From Dichotomicrobium sp964650735 (GTDB taxonomy: Bacteria > Pseudomonadota > Alphaproteobacteria > Rhizobiales > Rhodomicrobiaceae), in the NCBI GenBank assembly GCA_964650735.1, contig CAZYUT010000094.1, positions 1 to 8,345 of the forward strand: a stretch of DNA of 8,345 nucleotides, given 5' to 3'. Under the pieces are notes generated by a model. It did not search any database. It saw only the letters and a list, made by a program, of their open reading frames with translations, and was not told where the DNA came from. Numbering within the stretch: position 1 is the stretch's first letter; every line of letters begins with the position of its first letter. This document shows, piece by piece, positions 1-5,316 of this stretch. A program made the translations under genes and the position numbers.

Positions 1-26
1 AACCTTCCAAACGTTACGCCTCCCGG

Positions 27-55
27 AAGGGCGGTCCGCAAGGGCCGCCCTTTTT
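27..55 (+). terminator. Rho-independent terminator of a gene left of the window
   Basis: An 8-bp perfect stem (AAGGGCGG at 27-34 with CCGCCCTT at 45-52) has a 10-base loop and runs into TTTTT at 51-55. No stop codon of an upstream gene can be assigned in the first 26 bases, so the terminated gene must end left of the window. GGAAGG at 25-30 could instead pair with CCTTCC at 3-8. That would break the terminator stem, but nothing else indicates attenuation. Confidence 0.8.
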
Positions 56-82
56 GCATAAGAAAAAACGAAAAACTCGCGA

Positions 83-128
83 CCTAGAGCCTGTTCAACG
101 AAATCCGGATCGCTGAGCAGGCTCTAGG
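83..128. repeat. 46-bp near-perfect inverted repeat (stem-loop)
   Basis: CCTAGAGCCTG (83-93) is the exact reverse complement of CAGGCTCTAGG (118-128). Allowing one G-T wobble, pairing continues inward for four more bases (to 97 and 114), leaving a 16-base loop that itself contains ATCCGGAT. No T-run follows, so it is not a simple terminator. The outer tetranucleotide CTAG occurs at both ends, which would fit a target-site duplication of a very short inverted-repeat element. Because CTAG is self-complementary it may just be part of the arm. A REP-like or MITE-like element is possible, but no transposase is present. Confidence 0.7.
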
Positions 129-152
129 GGCGGTCCGCAAGGCCGCCTTTCT
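128..152 (+). repeat. Second copy of the terminator-like hairpin
   Basis: GGGCGGTCCGCAAGG at 128-142 is identical to 29-43, and both copies continue into CCGCC and a T-rich tract (TTTCT here, TTTTT in the first copy). The stem (GGCGG/CCGCC) is shorter than in the first copy and the T-run is interrupted, so it would terminate weakly on the plus strand. The two copies flank the inverted repeat, which looks like duplication of the terminator around an inserted element. Confidence 0.6.
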
Positions 153-172
153 CTGCGCGGAAGACCAGCAAA

Positions 173-451
173 TCAGAAGTCAAACAGCTCGCCGAGGAAA
201 GATTCCCGCTTCTTCTTGTGCGTGCGGCCGCCATGCTCGTCCCCGTATGGCCTGCGGTCTTGGTCGTAATCGCTGCGCCGCTCCGGCTGTCGCGCGGGGG
301 CAGCGCGGCTTTCGGCGGCCATCGAGCGCTCAATGATCTTGTCGAGTTCGCCACGATCCAGCCAAACGCCCCGGCACTTCGGGCAGTAATCAATCTCGAT
401 GCCGTTGCGCTCGCTCATGACCAGGGTCTCATCGTCGACAGGACATCTCAT
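173..451 (-). CDS. TFIIB-type zinc-ribbon protein (zf-TFIIB family)
   Basis: This 92-residue protein is probably cytoplasmic. Residues 1-42 match the small bacterial zf-TFIIB family: a first metal ligand near the N-terminus, then the hallmark YCPKCRGVWLDRGEL (22-36), with C23 and C26 as ligands. The usual first CxxC is C3-P-V-D6 here, so one cysteine is replaced by aspartate. Residues 45-80 are charged and low in complexity, and the end (KKKRESFLGELFDF) looks like a conserved tail. An upstream ATG at 490 would add 13 residues. I chose the start at 451 because GGAG lies 10 bases before it and the zinc-ribbon begins at once. It is the last of four minus-strand genes, 105 bases after the hydrolase. 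The molecular role of such proteins is not established; nucleic-acid binding is only assumed from the fold. Confidence 0.85.
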   Translation of the reverse strand: MRCPVDDETLVMSERNGIEIDYCPKCRGVWLDRGELDKIIERSMAAESRAAPARQPERRSDYDQDRRPYGDEHGGRTHKKKRESFLGELFDF

Positions 452-556
452 TTCGCTAGGGCTCCATGCGTGATCAGTGTGGGCCGCCAAACCTGGCAGG
501 ACAGATTGTTGTGTGCCGCGATATAGTGTTGGGCTTCGCCCACCGCCAGAGGCGGC

Positions 557-1444
557 TTAGCGTGTTGCCAAAGCGATGCGGCACGCCGCATGTTCCGCAC
601 GTCCCTCCTCGCAGCCATCGGTGAAGACGGCAACGGTGACAGCAGCCGGCCGATCCGGGAAATGATAGACGGCGTTGACCGAAAACGGGCCTGCGCCGGA
701 GTGGCCAAGCGCCCGGCCAGTCTCGCCCATCCTCCCAGCCATGAAGCCGAGGCCATAGCCGCATTCGCTCCACGGCCGGCCGGGCAGCGCCCCGCCTAGC
801 GGATGGGGATCAAGCATGGCGGCCAGGCTTTCGCGGCGCAGCAGATCGCCGTGGCAAAGCGCATGCAACAGCCTGGCGGCGTCGCTCGCTGTGCCTGTGA
901 GGCAGCCGTGATAGACCCAGCCGGGGTGGTAGTTGCGCCCATCCGGCCAGTGGATGTCGCGGAAATCCGACGCGCCGGTCGCCCATTCGACCGATGACAG
1001 CTCCAGCGGCGCGAGGACGAAGCGGCGCAGGGCGCTGCCCGCCTCCAGTCCGCTTGCGGCTTCGATGGCTTCGCGCACGAACATGTAGCCGACATTGCTG
1101 TATGCCCAGCCTGTCCCGGGTGTGAAGTCGAGCCGGTCCGCGCCCACCGCGTCGAGAAGCGTATCGCGCGGCCAGGGCGTATCGCCTCGTGCCACCGCCT
1201 TGCGATAGCTGTCCAGCCCGCCGTAATTCGGCACGCCGGCGCGATGCTGCAAAAGCTGGCGCAGGGTGTAGGGCTTGCCGGGGCGCGCCGCATCCAGCGC
1301 CAGAAGCCCCTCCTCGACAAGGCGCATCGCACAGATTGCCAGCGCGGTTTTCGTGAAGCTCCACCAGGGGAATCGGGCTGACGCCGCGCCATTCGCCGCG
1401 ATCGTCCCGTCCGCGGAGATGCTGGCGCTGTGGATTTCGCTCAT
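557..1444 (-). CDS. Serine hydrolase of the class C beta-lactamase fold
   Basis: This 295-residue protein carries the three active-site motifs of the AmpC/DD-peptidase/esterase superfamily in order and at sensible spacing: S29-F-T-K32 (nucleophile and general base), Y115-S-N117, and H248-S-G250 in the KTG position. LLQHRAGVPNY (64-74) and FTPGTGWAYSNVGY (107-120) are typical of the family. The ATG is the only reasonable start, because an in-frame TGA lies two codons upstream; the Shine-Dalgarno is weak. There is no signal peptide and the SxxK serine is very close to the N-terminus, so the protein is probably cytoplasmic and more likely an esterase, amidase or peptidase than a periplasmic beta-lactamase. 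The substrate cannot be told from sequence. It starts 44 bases after the membrane-protein gene on the same strand, so co-transcription is plausible. Confidence 0.88.
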   Translation of the reverse strand: MSEIHSASISADGTIAANGAASARFPWWSFTKTALAICAMRLVEEGLLALDAARPGKPYTLRQLLQHRAGVPNYGGLDSYRKAVARGDTPWPRDTLLDAVGADRLDFTPGTGWAYSNVGYMFVREAIEAASGLEAGSALRRFVLAPLELSSVEWATGASDFRDIHWPDGRNYHPGWVYHGCLTGTASDAARLLHALCHGDLLRRESLAAMLDPHPLGGALPGRPWSECGYGLGFMAGRMGETGRALGHSGAGPFSVNAVYHFPDRPAAVTVAVFTDGCEEGRAEHAACRIALATR

Positions 1445-1470
1445 GTCCGCTCACCATGCGTCGCAAGGGG

Positions 1471-1487
1471 CACGCCGGGCCGGCGTG
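1471..1487 (-). other. GC-rich hairpin just after the membrane-protein gene
   Basis: CACGCCG (1471-1477) and CGGCGTG (1481-1487) form a 7-bp stem with a 3-base loop, one base beyond the minus-strand stop codon at 1489. No T-run follows on either strand. It is a weak terminator or mRNA 3'-end stabiliser at best and may allow read-through into the hydrolase gene. Confidence 0.35.
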
Positions 1488-1488
1488 T

Positions 1489-1797
1489 CTAGAGGATCAC
1501 GATGAGCACCAAAATCGAAATGATGATCAGCGCCAGCGTCATGTAGCTCGTCAGCCCGGCTTTCTCCAGCTTCTCAGGCGCGTCGTTCACCGCGGTGCGG
1601 ATGGCTGGAATTAGCAGCAGGATGCCGAGCAGCCCCAGCACATACAATCCGACCGGCGGGAACGGCTTGATGCACTGACAGCCGTAAGGGTCGACATACA
1701 TCAACCCCACCAGTGTCCCGGCGACCAGAAACACAATGAAGGACAGGACGCCGAGCGCAATCAACAAGGCAAAGCGGGCGTAATCCGCCAGCGTCAT
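1489..1797 (-). CDS. Small three-helix membrane protein, function unknown
   Basis: This 102-residue hydrophobic protein has three predicted membrane segments at about 9-35, 49-66 and 84-102. A short polar loop (DPYGCQCIKPFPP, 36-48) carries a CxC pair, and a charged loop (RTAVNDAPEKLEKAG) lies between helices 2 and 3. The protein ends within the last helix. A longer TTG start at 1812 is open, but that TTG lies inside the Shine-Dalgarno sequence GGGGGAGGTG of the ATG at 1797, which has 5-base spacing and is clearly the real start. A perfect CtrA-type box sits about 73 bases upstream with a plausible -10, so expression may follow the cell cycle. I do not recognise a named family. It might be an assembly or envelope-stress factor, but nothing here shows that. 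Confidence 0.8.
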   Translation of the reverse strand: MTLADYARFALLIALGVLSFIVFLVAGTLVGLMYVDPYGCQCIKPFPPVGLYVLGLLGILLLIPAIRTAVNDAPEKLEKAGLTSYMTLALIIISILVLIVIL

Positions 1798-1869
1798 GCG
1801 CACCTCCCCCAAATGACCGGGAGAGTAGACGGCATTCGTCTAAATTTATCGCTAACGGCTTCATCAGGG

Positions 1870-1885
1870 TTAATGATGCGTTAAC
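1870..1885 (-). promoter_or_regulatory. CtrA-type box upstream of the membrane-protein gene
   Basis: TTAA-N7-TTAAC is present exactly on the plus strand, and TTAA-N7-TTAACC is read on the minus strand. This is the full consensus of the alphaproteobacterial cell-cycle regulator CtrA. On the minus strand the proximal TTAACC half (1873-1868) lies 17 bases before GATAAA (1850-1845), a reasonable -10. This reproduces the layout of CtrA-activated promoters, where the box overlaps the -35. The predicted transcript would have a 5' UTR of about 40 bases ahead of the ATG at 1797. The box lies between this gene and the end of the thioredoxin-like gene. Confidence 0.6.
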
Positions 1886-1892
1886 GAGGCGC

Positions 1893-2447
1893 TCAGGCCG
1901 CCTTCCATTTGATGGAGCAGCCCATCGAAGGGGTCTGCTGGGCCGGACCGCGGCCAGTCGCCGCGACCTGCTTCATCGCGTCGAACAGCTCGCGGCGGGC
2001 GTTGGGCGCGGCCGGTTGCGCGCCGCTTTCATCCAGTCTTCCGCGATATTGCAACCCCAGATCGCTGTCGAAACCGAAGAAGTCTGGCGTGCAGACCGCA
2101 CCGTAGTCTTGCGCCGTGTGCTGGCTCTCATCGTGCAAGTAAGGGAAGGTAAAGCCGTGTTCGGCGGCGAAGCGCTTCATGTTCTCGAAGGAATCGTCAG
2201 GGTAGTTCTCAGCGTCGTTCGCGCAGATTGCCGCCGCGCCGATGCCCAGCCCTTGCAGCTCGCGCACATCGCGGACCAGCCGGTCGATCACCGCGCGGAC
2301 ATAAGGGCAGTGATTGCAGATGAACATGACCAGTGTGCCGTTCTCCCCGCGAATGTCGGAAAGCGTGTAGAGCCGCATGTCGGTGCCCGGCAGCTCGAAG
2401 TCCGGCGCTTTCCAGCCGAAGTCGCAGATAGGGGTTTTCACGGCCAT
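1893..2447 (-). CDS. Thioredoxin-fold family protein (AhpC/TSA-like)
   Basis: This 184-residue protein has the layout of the thioredoxin family with an N-terminal redoxin signature. APDFELPGTD occupies 14-23, then LVMFICNHCPYVRAV with the redox pair C44-N-H-C47, then a cis-proline loop V118-C-T-P121. The C-terminal PSMGCSIKWK (173-182) is typical of the NHCPYV subgroup. Three further cysteines (C75, C119, C177) could take part in disulfide exchange. There is no signal peptide, so it should be cytoplasmic: a disulfide oxidoreductase or peroxiredoxin-like enzyme of undetermined substrate. The ATG at 2447 has GGAG seven bases upstream. A minus-strand promoter (-35 TTGAAA, -10 TACGCT) lies just upstream. 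It is the first gene of the leftward set, 95 bases before the membrane-protein gene, which has its own candidate promoter. Confidence 0.9.
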   Translation of the reverse strand: MAVKTPICDFGWKAPDFELPGTDMRLYTLSDIRGENGTLVMFICNHCPYVRAVIDRLVRDVRELQGLGIGAAAICANDAENYPDDSFENMKRFAAEHGFTFPYLHDESQHTAQDYGAVCTPDFFGFDSDLGLQYRGRLDESGAQPAAPNARRELFDAMKQVAATGRGPAQQTPSMGCSIKWKAA

Positions 2448-2482
2448 GCACTTTCTCCGGCTTCGACATGGTGGGTGAACTT

Positions 2483-2511
2483 AGCGTAGATCGGTTGAGC
2501 CGCTGTTTCAA
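2483..2511 (-). promoter_or_regulatory. Sigma-70-type promoter of the thioredoxin-like gene
   Basis: On the minus strand, TTGAAA (2511-2506) is followed after 17 bases by TACGCT (2488-2483). The -35 is near consensus and the -10 is moderate. Transcription would start about 30 bases before the ATG at 2447. Its -35 is only 8 bases from the -35 of the rightward promoter, so the two are arranged back to back. Confidence 0.5.
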
Positions 2512-2519
2512 CAAGAGTA

Positions 2520-2548
2520 TTGACCTTGGTGCATCACGCGCTCATACT
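2520..2548 (+). promoter_or_regulatory. Sigma-70-type promoter of the rightward leader transcript
   Basis: TTGACC (2520-2525) and CATACT (2543-2548) are separated by exactly 17 bases. The predicted start near 2555 leaves a short 5' UTR before the strong Shine-Dalgarno at 2572-2579. It points toward the mini-ORFs at 2580-2777 and the glutamate-synthase-domain gene, which would have a leader of almost 490 bases if transcribed from here. Confidence 0.5.
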
Positions 2549-2579
2549 TTCCCAACCTAAGGAAAGGAGGTCTAGGAAA

Positions 2580-2612
2580 ATGACTCCGCCCAAGTTTAGT
2601 GGCAACGCCTGA
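2580..2612 (+). CDS. Candidate ten-residue leader peptide
   Basis: The ORF encodes MTPPKFSGNA and stops with TGA. Its support is the translation signal. AAAGGAGGT, a near-complete match to the anti-Shine-Dalgarno sequence, lies 8 bases before the ATG, downstream of a well-spaced promoter. A small hairpin follows the stop. Such a ribosome binding site is unusual for a chance ORF and is the strongest in the window. The peptide has no run of one amino acid that would suggest amino-acid attenuation. It could be a leader peptide, or the remains of a longer gene broken by a frameshift; I recognise no family. Confidence 0.3.
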   Translation: MTPPKFSGNA

Positions 2613-2621
2613 CTGCTCCGC

Positions 2622-2636
2622 AGCGCATTCTGCGCT
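2622..2636 (+). other. Small hairpin after the leader ORF
   Basis: AGCGCA (2622-2627) pairs with TGCGCT (2631-2636) around the triloop TTC. It lies 10 bases after the stop of the ten-codon ORF and is followed by TTGG rather than a T-run, so it is not a convincing terminator. Confidence 0.35.
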
Positions 2637-2669
2637 TTGGATAGCGTATTTCCGAGAAGGAACCTCCAA

Positions 2670-2711
2670 ATGACGGGCGTCAGCATTCTCGTTAACCGAT
2701 GGTTACTGTGA
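2670..2711 (+). CDS. Candidate 13-residue mini-ORF
   Basis: The ORF encodes MTGVSILVNRWLL, preceded by AAGGA at an 8-base spacing. Its stop (TGA, 2709-2711) directly abuts the ATG of the next mini-ORF. The start region is folded: CGAGAA (2653-2658) can pair with TTCTCG (2686-2691), enclosing an inner TGAC/GTCA stem (2671-2674 with 2679-2682), so initiation could depend on structure. No homology is recognised and chance cannot be excluded. Confidence 0.2.
   Translation: MTGVSILVNRWLL
2692..2706 (+). promoter_or_regulatory. Near-match to a CtrA box
   Basis: TTAA-N7-TTAC is one base away from the CtrA core (TTAA-N7-TTAA). It also forms an imperfect inverted repeat (GTTAACC/GGTTAC), so the match may be coincidental. 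No clear -10 follows at the right distance. Confidence 0.2.
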
Positions 2712-2777
2712 ATGCGGTCCGTGAAATCTGATGAAGATCAGACAGCCGGTGAGGCGGCGTCACCACGCCAGAAATAA
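2712..2777 (+). CDS. Candidate 21-residue mini-ORF
   Basis: The ATG starts immediately after the TGA of the preceding 13-codon ORF, a stop-start arrangement that would allow coupled translation; it has no separate ribosome binding site. The peptide is polar and acidic in its middle (KSDEDQTAGE) and basic at the end (SPRQK). No family is recognised and it may be a chance ORF in a structured leader. Confidence 0.18.
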   Translation: MRSVKSDEDQTAGEAASPRQK

Positions 2778-3042
2778 TCGGGTCGCGGCAACCGATGAAG
2801 CCACCCGCAAGCGGCATGATACCGCAAGGCGAACCGCCGCCGAGCCGGCAACATCAAACGCTCGGACGAAGGCTTTGCGGCCTGCCCGCCAGGGTCCTCT
2901 TGTTTCGCCAGCCCAAGGCGTCGCACATCCGGCGCATCCATCGCGCGAATTTGAGCCGAAGTTACATCAGCGCCCGCCCGCCTGATGCTATTCCTGTGAC
3001 AGAAGCGTGGCCAATGTCCGCCGCGTCGCCAAGGGGAGTGTC

Positions 3043-4572
3043 ATGGGAATGGAACTGGATTGGTTCAGCTACATCACGATGGAGGGTCTCGACCTCCTGA
3101 CCAAGCTGTTTGTCTTCACGGTCGGGCTGGGAGCGCTCGCCGTCGTAACGCTTTTCATCCTCGATGTTTCGCAGACCAAGGACGCGGTGCGCCGCAACTA
3201 CCCAGTCATTGGGCGGTTCCGGCACATCTTCACCACGTTGGGGGAGTTCTTCCGCCAGTATTTCTTCGCGCTGGACCGCGAGGAAATGCCGTTCAACCGC
3301 GCGCAGCGCGACTGGGTCTACAAGTCCTCTGCTGGCAGCGACAACACCATCGCCTTCGGCTCGACCCACAATCTGGCCGAGGTCGGCTCGCCGATTTTCG
3401 TCAACTGCCCGTTCCCCACGCTTGAGAGCGACGGCGCGCCCACGCCGAGCGTTGTGGTCGGCGAATACACGGCCAATCCTTACGAGTTCACGTCGATCAT
3501 TAACATCTCTGGGATGAGCTATGGCGCGATCTCCGACCCCGCCGTTCGCGCGCTATCGAAGGGCGCTGGCTTGGCGGGCTGTTGGCTCAACACGGGCGAG
3601 GGCGGGCTCGCCCCGCAGCATCTTGCTGGCGGCACGGATATCGTTTTCCAGATCGGAACCGCAAAATACGGCGTGCGCACGCTCGACGGCCGGCTCGACG
3701 AGGGCAAGCTGCGCGAGATCGGCGCGATCCCCCAGGTCAAGATGATCGAACTCAAGATGAGCCAGGGCGCGAAGCCGGGCAAGGGCGGGCTGCTGCCCGG
3801 CCTCAAGGTGACGCCTGAGATCGCGAAGATTCGCGGCATTCCGGTTCATCAAGACTCAATCTCGCCGAACCGCCACCCCGAGATCGACAGCGTTCAGCAG
3901 ATGCTCGACTACATCGCCCATCTGCGCACCCTTTCCGGCAAGCCTGTCGGCTTCAAGAGCGTGGTCGGCGCTTATGGCTGGCTCGAGCAGATGTGCGAGG
4001 AAATTCATCGCCGCGGCATCGAAAGCGCGCCGGACTTCATCACCATCGATTCGGGAGATGGCGGCACGGGGGCCGCTCCGATGGCGCTGATGGATCATGT
4101 CGGCCTGCCGATCAAGGAGGCGCTGCCGCTGGTCGCCGATATCCTGACGGGCTATGGACTGCGTGATCGGATCAAGCTGTTCGCGTCGGGTAAGCTGGTC
4201 ACGCCAGCGGAGGTTGCCTGGGCGTATTGCGCGGGCGCGGATTCGGTTGTCTCCGCGCGGGGCTTCATGTTCGCGCTGGGTTGCATCCAGGCGCTGAAGT
4301 GCAACAAGAACACCTGCCCGACCGGCATCACGACGCACAATCCTCGGCTGCAGCGCGGTCTCGATCCGGCAGACAAGGCGGTGCGTGTCATGCAATACGT
4401 CGAGAAAATGCGCAAGGATGTCAGCATCATCGCGCATTCCTGCGGCGTGCCGCATCCGCGCGCGCTTAAGCGCTATCACTGCCGCTTGGTCCAGCCTAAT
4501 GGCCGGTCGGTACCGCTCGACCAGCTTTATCCGCCGGTCCACACAGGCAGCGCCCAAACCGTCGCGGCATGA
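3043..4572 (+). CDS. Membrane-anchored FMN-binding glutamate synthase family protein
   Basis: This 509-residue protein has one membrane segment near the N-terminus (about 18-40). RNYPVIGRFR (51-60) follows, and then the FMN-binding (beta/alpha)8 domain of glutamate synthase. Landmarks are GMSYGAIS (157-164), NTGEGG shortly after, KPGKGG, ISPNRHPEID, ITIDSGDGGTGAAP (333-346) and FASGKLVTP. C414-x5-C420-x4-C425-P-T-G matches the 3Fe-4S cluster motif of GltB. The N-terminal glutaminase domain and the C-terminal GltB beta-helix are absent, so it cannot be a complete glutamate synthase; the family's reaction is not established. Flavin- and Fe-S-dependent redox chemistry at the inner membrane is the likely role. 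ATG 3043 has GGGGAG four bases upstream; ATG 3049 has better spacing and is a close alternative; GTG 3007 is less likely. It converges on the acetyltransferase gene. Confidence 0.88.
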   Translation: MGMELDWFSYITMEGLDLLTKLFVFTVGLGALAVVTLFILDVSQTKDAVRRNYPVIGRFRHIFTTLGEFFRQYFFALDREEMPFNRAQRDWVYKSSAGSDNTIAFGSTHNLAEVGSPIFVNCPFPTLESDGAPTPSVVVGEYTANPYEFTSIINISGMSYGAISDPAVRALSKGAGLAGCWLNTGEGGLAPQHLAGGTDIVFQIGTAKYGVRTLDGRLDEGKLREIGAIPQVKMIELKMSQGAKPGKGGLLPGLKVTPEIAKIRGIPVHQDSISPNRHPEIDSVQQMLDYIAHLRTLSGKPVGFKSVVGAYGWLEQMCEEIHRRGIESAPDFITIDSGDGGTGAAPMALMDHVGLPIKEALPLVADILTGYGLRDRIKLFASGKLVTPAEVAWAYCAGADSVVSARGFMFALGCIQALKCNKNTCPTGITTHNPRLQRGLDPADKAVRVMQYVEKMRKDVSIIAHSCGVPHPRALKRYHCRLVQPNGRSVPLDQLYPPVHTGSAQTVAA

Positions 4573-4576
4573 AGAA

Positions 4577-4598
4577 AGCCCGGCGTCGCGGCCGGGCT
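4577..4598 (-). terminator. Terminator between convergent genes
   Basis: AGCCCGGC (4577-4584) and GCCGGGCT (4591-4598) form a perfect 8-bp stem with a 6-base loop. Read on the minus strand it is followed by TTTCTTC, which suits termination of the acetyltransferase transcript, whose stop lies just to the right. On the plus strand it begins 4 bases after the stop of the glutamate-synthase-domain gene but is followed by CCCCCTT, so termination in that direction is weaker. Confidence 0.7.
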
Positions 4599-4603
4599 CC
4601 CCC

Positions 4604-5173
4604 TTACGCGGCGTAGCGCTTCGGCAGATCAAGCACCGCCATCATGAAGTTGCCGCCATCCTCGATGGCTTCGCTCCAGATGGACAGGTAAGTCGGCACG
4701 CCGGGGCGCACCCGCCCGATCACGTCGCCATGGTCGAATTGCAGCGCCGCCTCGAACTTTTTGGCGACGTGCTGCATCTTCCGGTTCTCCAGCAGACAAT
4801 TCATGTAGAGCCGGTCGATGCCACGGTTGCGCGCCGAGCGGATGGTCCGGCCTAGCAATTCGCTGCCGATACCCTTGTTCTGGTAGTCGGCTTCGACGGA
4901 AAACGCGGCTTCAGCCTCGCCCGACCAGTGATCGCCTATGCGGCGCAGCTCGGCGGCCGCGCGCACCTCGCCATTGACGACGAAGGCATGGATGATGCTG
5001 TCCCAATCGCCGACATTCGCGGCATAGTTGGCAATGAAATTATCGTTGACCGGCATGCCGAACCGCATGCGGCGGGTGTCTTTATCCAGCCTCAGCAGGT
5101 GGTCACGGAATTTCTCTGCTTCCGTTGGCCAGAGCTTTCGAAACGTTCCTCCCCAGAAGTGAGATTCAGACAT
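4604..5173 (-). CDS. GNAT family N-acetyltransferase
   Basis: This 189-residue cytoplasmic protein has the GNAT acetyl-CoA fold. Strand beta-4 and motif A read AAFSVEADYQNKGIGSELLG (89-108), with the pyrophosphate-binding Q98-N-K-G101-I-G103. A motif B region follows, LENRKMQHVAKKF (128-140). The N-terminal part (LLRLDKDTRRMRFG, 26-39) resembles GNAT domains of the Pat protein-acetyltransferase type, which start with a similar RxRF element, but the substrate cannot be assigned. GAGG six bases before the ATG supports the start. The predicted promoter at 5242-5271 overlaps a perfect TGCTGC-N3-GCAGCA palindrome, so the gene may be repressed by a PhaR-like regulator. The mRNA leader can form a long hairpin (5206-5236). 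It is convergent with the glutamate-synthase-domain gene and has no same-strand neighbour in the window. Confidence 0.88.
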   Translation of the reverse strand: MSESHFWGGTFRKLWPTEAEKFRDHLLRLDKDTRRMRFGMPVNDNFIANYAANVGDWDSIIHAFVVNGEVRAAAELRRIGDHWSGEAEAAFSVEADYQNKGIGSELLGRTIRSARNRGIDRLYMNCLLENRKMQHVAKKFEAALQFDHGDVIGRVRPGVPTYLSIWSEAIEDGGNFMMAVLDLPKRYAA

Positions 5174-5205
5174 CGAGAACCTCTCCCGGGTTGCGTTGCA
5201 TCATG

Positions 5206-5236
5206 GCAGCAGCCGGCGTTGATCCGGCTTTGCTGC
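5206..5236 (-). other. Hairpin in the acetyltransferase mRNA leader
   Basis: AGCCGG (5211-5216) pairs with CCGGCT (5224-5229). After a two-base bulge, GCAGC (5206-5210) pairs with GCTGC (5232-5236), giving 11 paired positions between the predicted transcription start and the ribosome binding site. Its outer arm shares bases with the PhaR-like palindrome. Confidence 0.4.
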
Positions 5237-5245
5237 ATTGCAGCA
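5231..5245. promoter_or_regulatory. PhaR-like operator (CTGC-N3-GCAG)
   Basis: TGCTGCATTGCAGCA is a perfect 15-base palindrome with the core CTGC-N3-GCAG. As I recall the literature, CTGC-N3/4-GCAG is the motif described for PhaR, the polyhydroxyalkanoate-responsive repressor of phasin genes in Rhodobacter and Paracoccus. It overlaps the -10 and predicted start of the acetyltransferase promoter on the minus strand, a position suited to repression. No phasin, PHA synthase or phaR gene is in the window, so the binding factor is inferred. Confidence 0.45.
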
Positions 5246-5271
5246 TACATGATGGAATGTGGCTTCGGTAA
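5242..5271 (-). promoter_or_regulatory. Candidate promoter of the acetyltransferase gene
   Basis: On the minus strand TTACCG (5271-5266) is followed after 18 bases by TATGCT (5247-5242). The -10 is good and the -35 moderate. The start would be near 5235, inside the palindrome at 5231-5245, giving a leader of about 60 bases. Confidence 0.4.
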
Positions 5272-5316
5272 GACCCTGCGACCACCCCTCTCCGCGTGTT
5301 GCGGTGCATGGCAGCT

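Larger units (their letters stand above)
2448..3042. other. Intergenic region between divergent genes
   Basis: These 595 bases separate the leftward thioredoxin-like gene from the rightward glutamate-synthase-domain gene. The left third holds back-to-back promoters, the strong ribosome binding site and the mini-ORFs. GGTGA (2748-2752) and TCACC (2760-2764) form a further small hairpin. From about 2780 to 3040 I see no convincing gene. Longer ORFs are open in several frames on both strands, but none has a ribosome binding site or a recognisable domain. A degraded gene or a structured 5' leader are both possible. Confidence 0.6.

Noticed and set aside
1..84. Open frame at the left edge that could be the end of a gene
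   Set aside because: It runs through the terminator stem and T-run, so it cannot be the true 3' end of the upstream gene.
810..1466. Long ORFs overlapping the hydrolase gene in other frames, and similar ones opposite the glutamate-synthase gene (3856-4632)
   Set aside because: They are shadows created by strong third-position G/C bias. The frames they overlap have intact family motifs, while the shadows have arginine-rich non-protein-like sequence.
2731..3100. Open frames of 67-101 codons in three frames at 2731-2985 (+), 2795-3100 (+) and 2738-2941 (-)
   Set aside because: They overlap one another, lack ribosome binding sites, and have arginine/proline-rich compositions typical of chance ORFs in GC-rich DNA. 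A pseudogene cannot be excluded, but no parent family is recognised.
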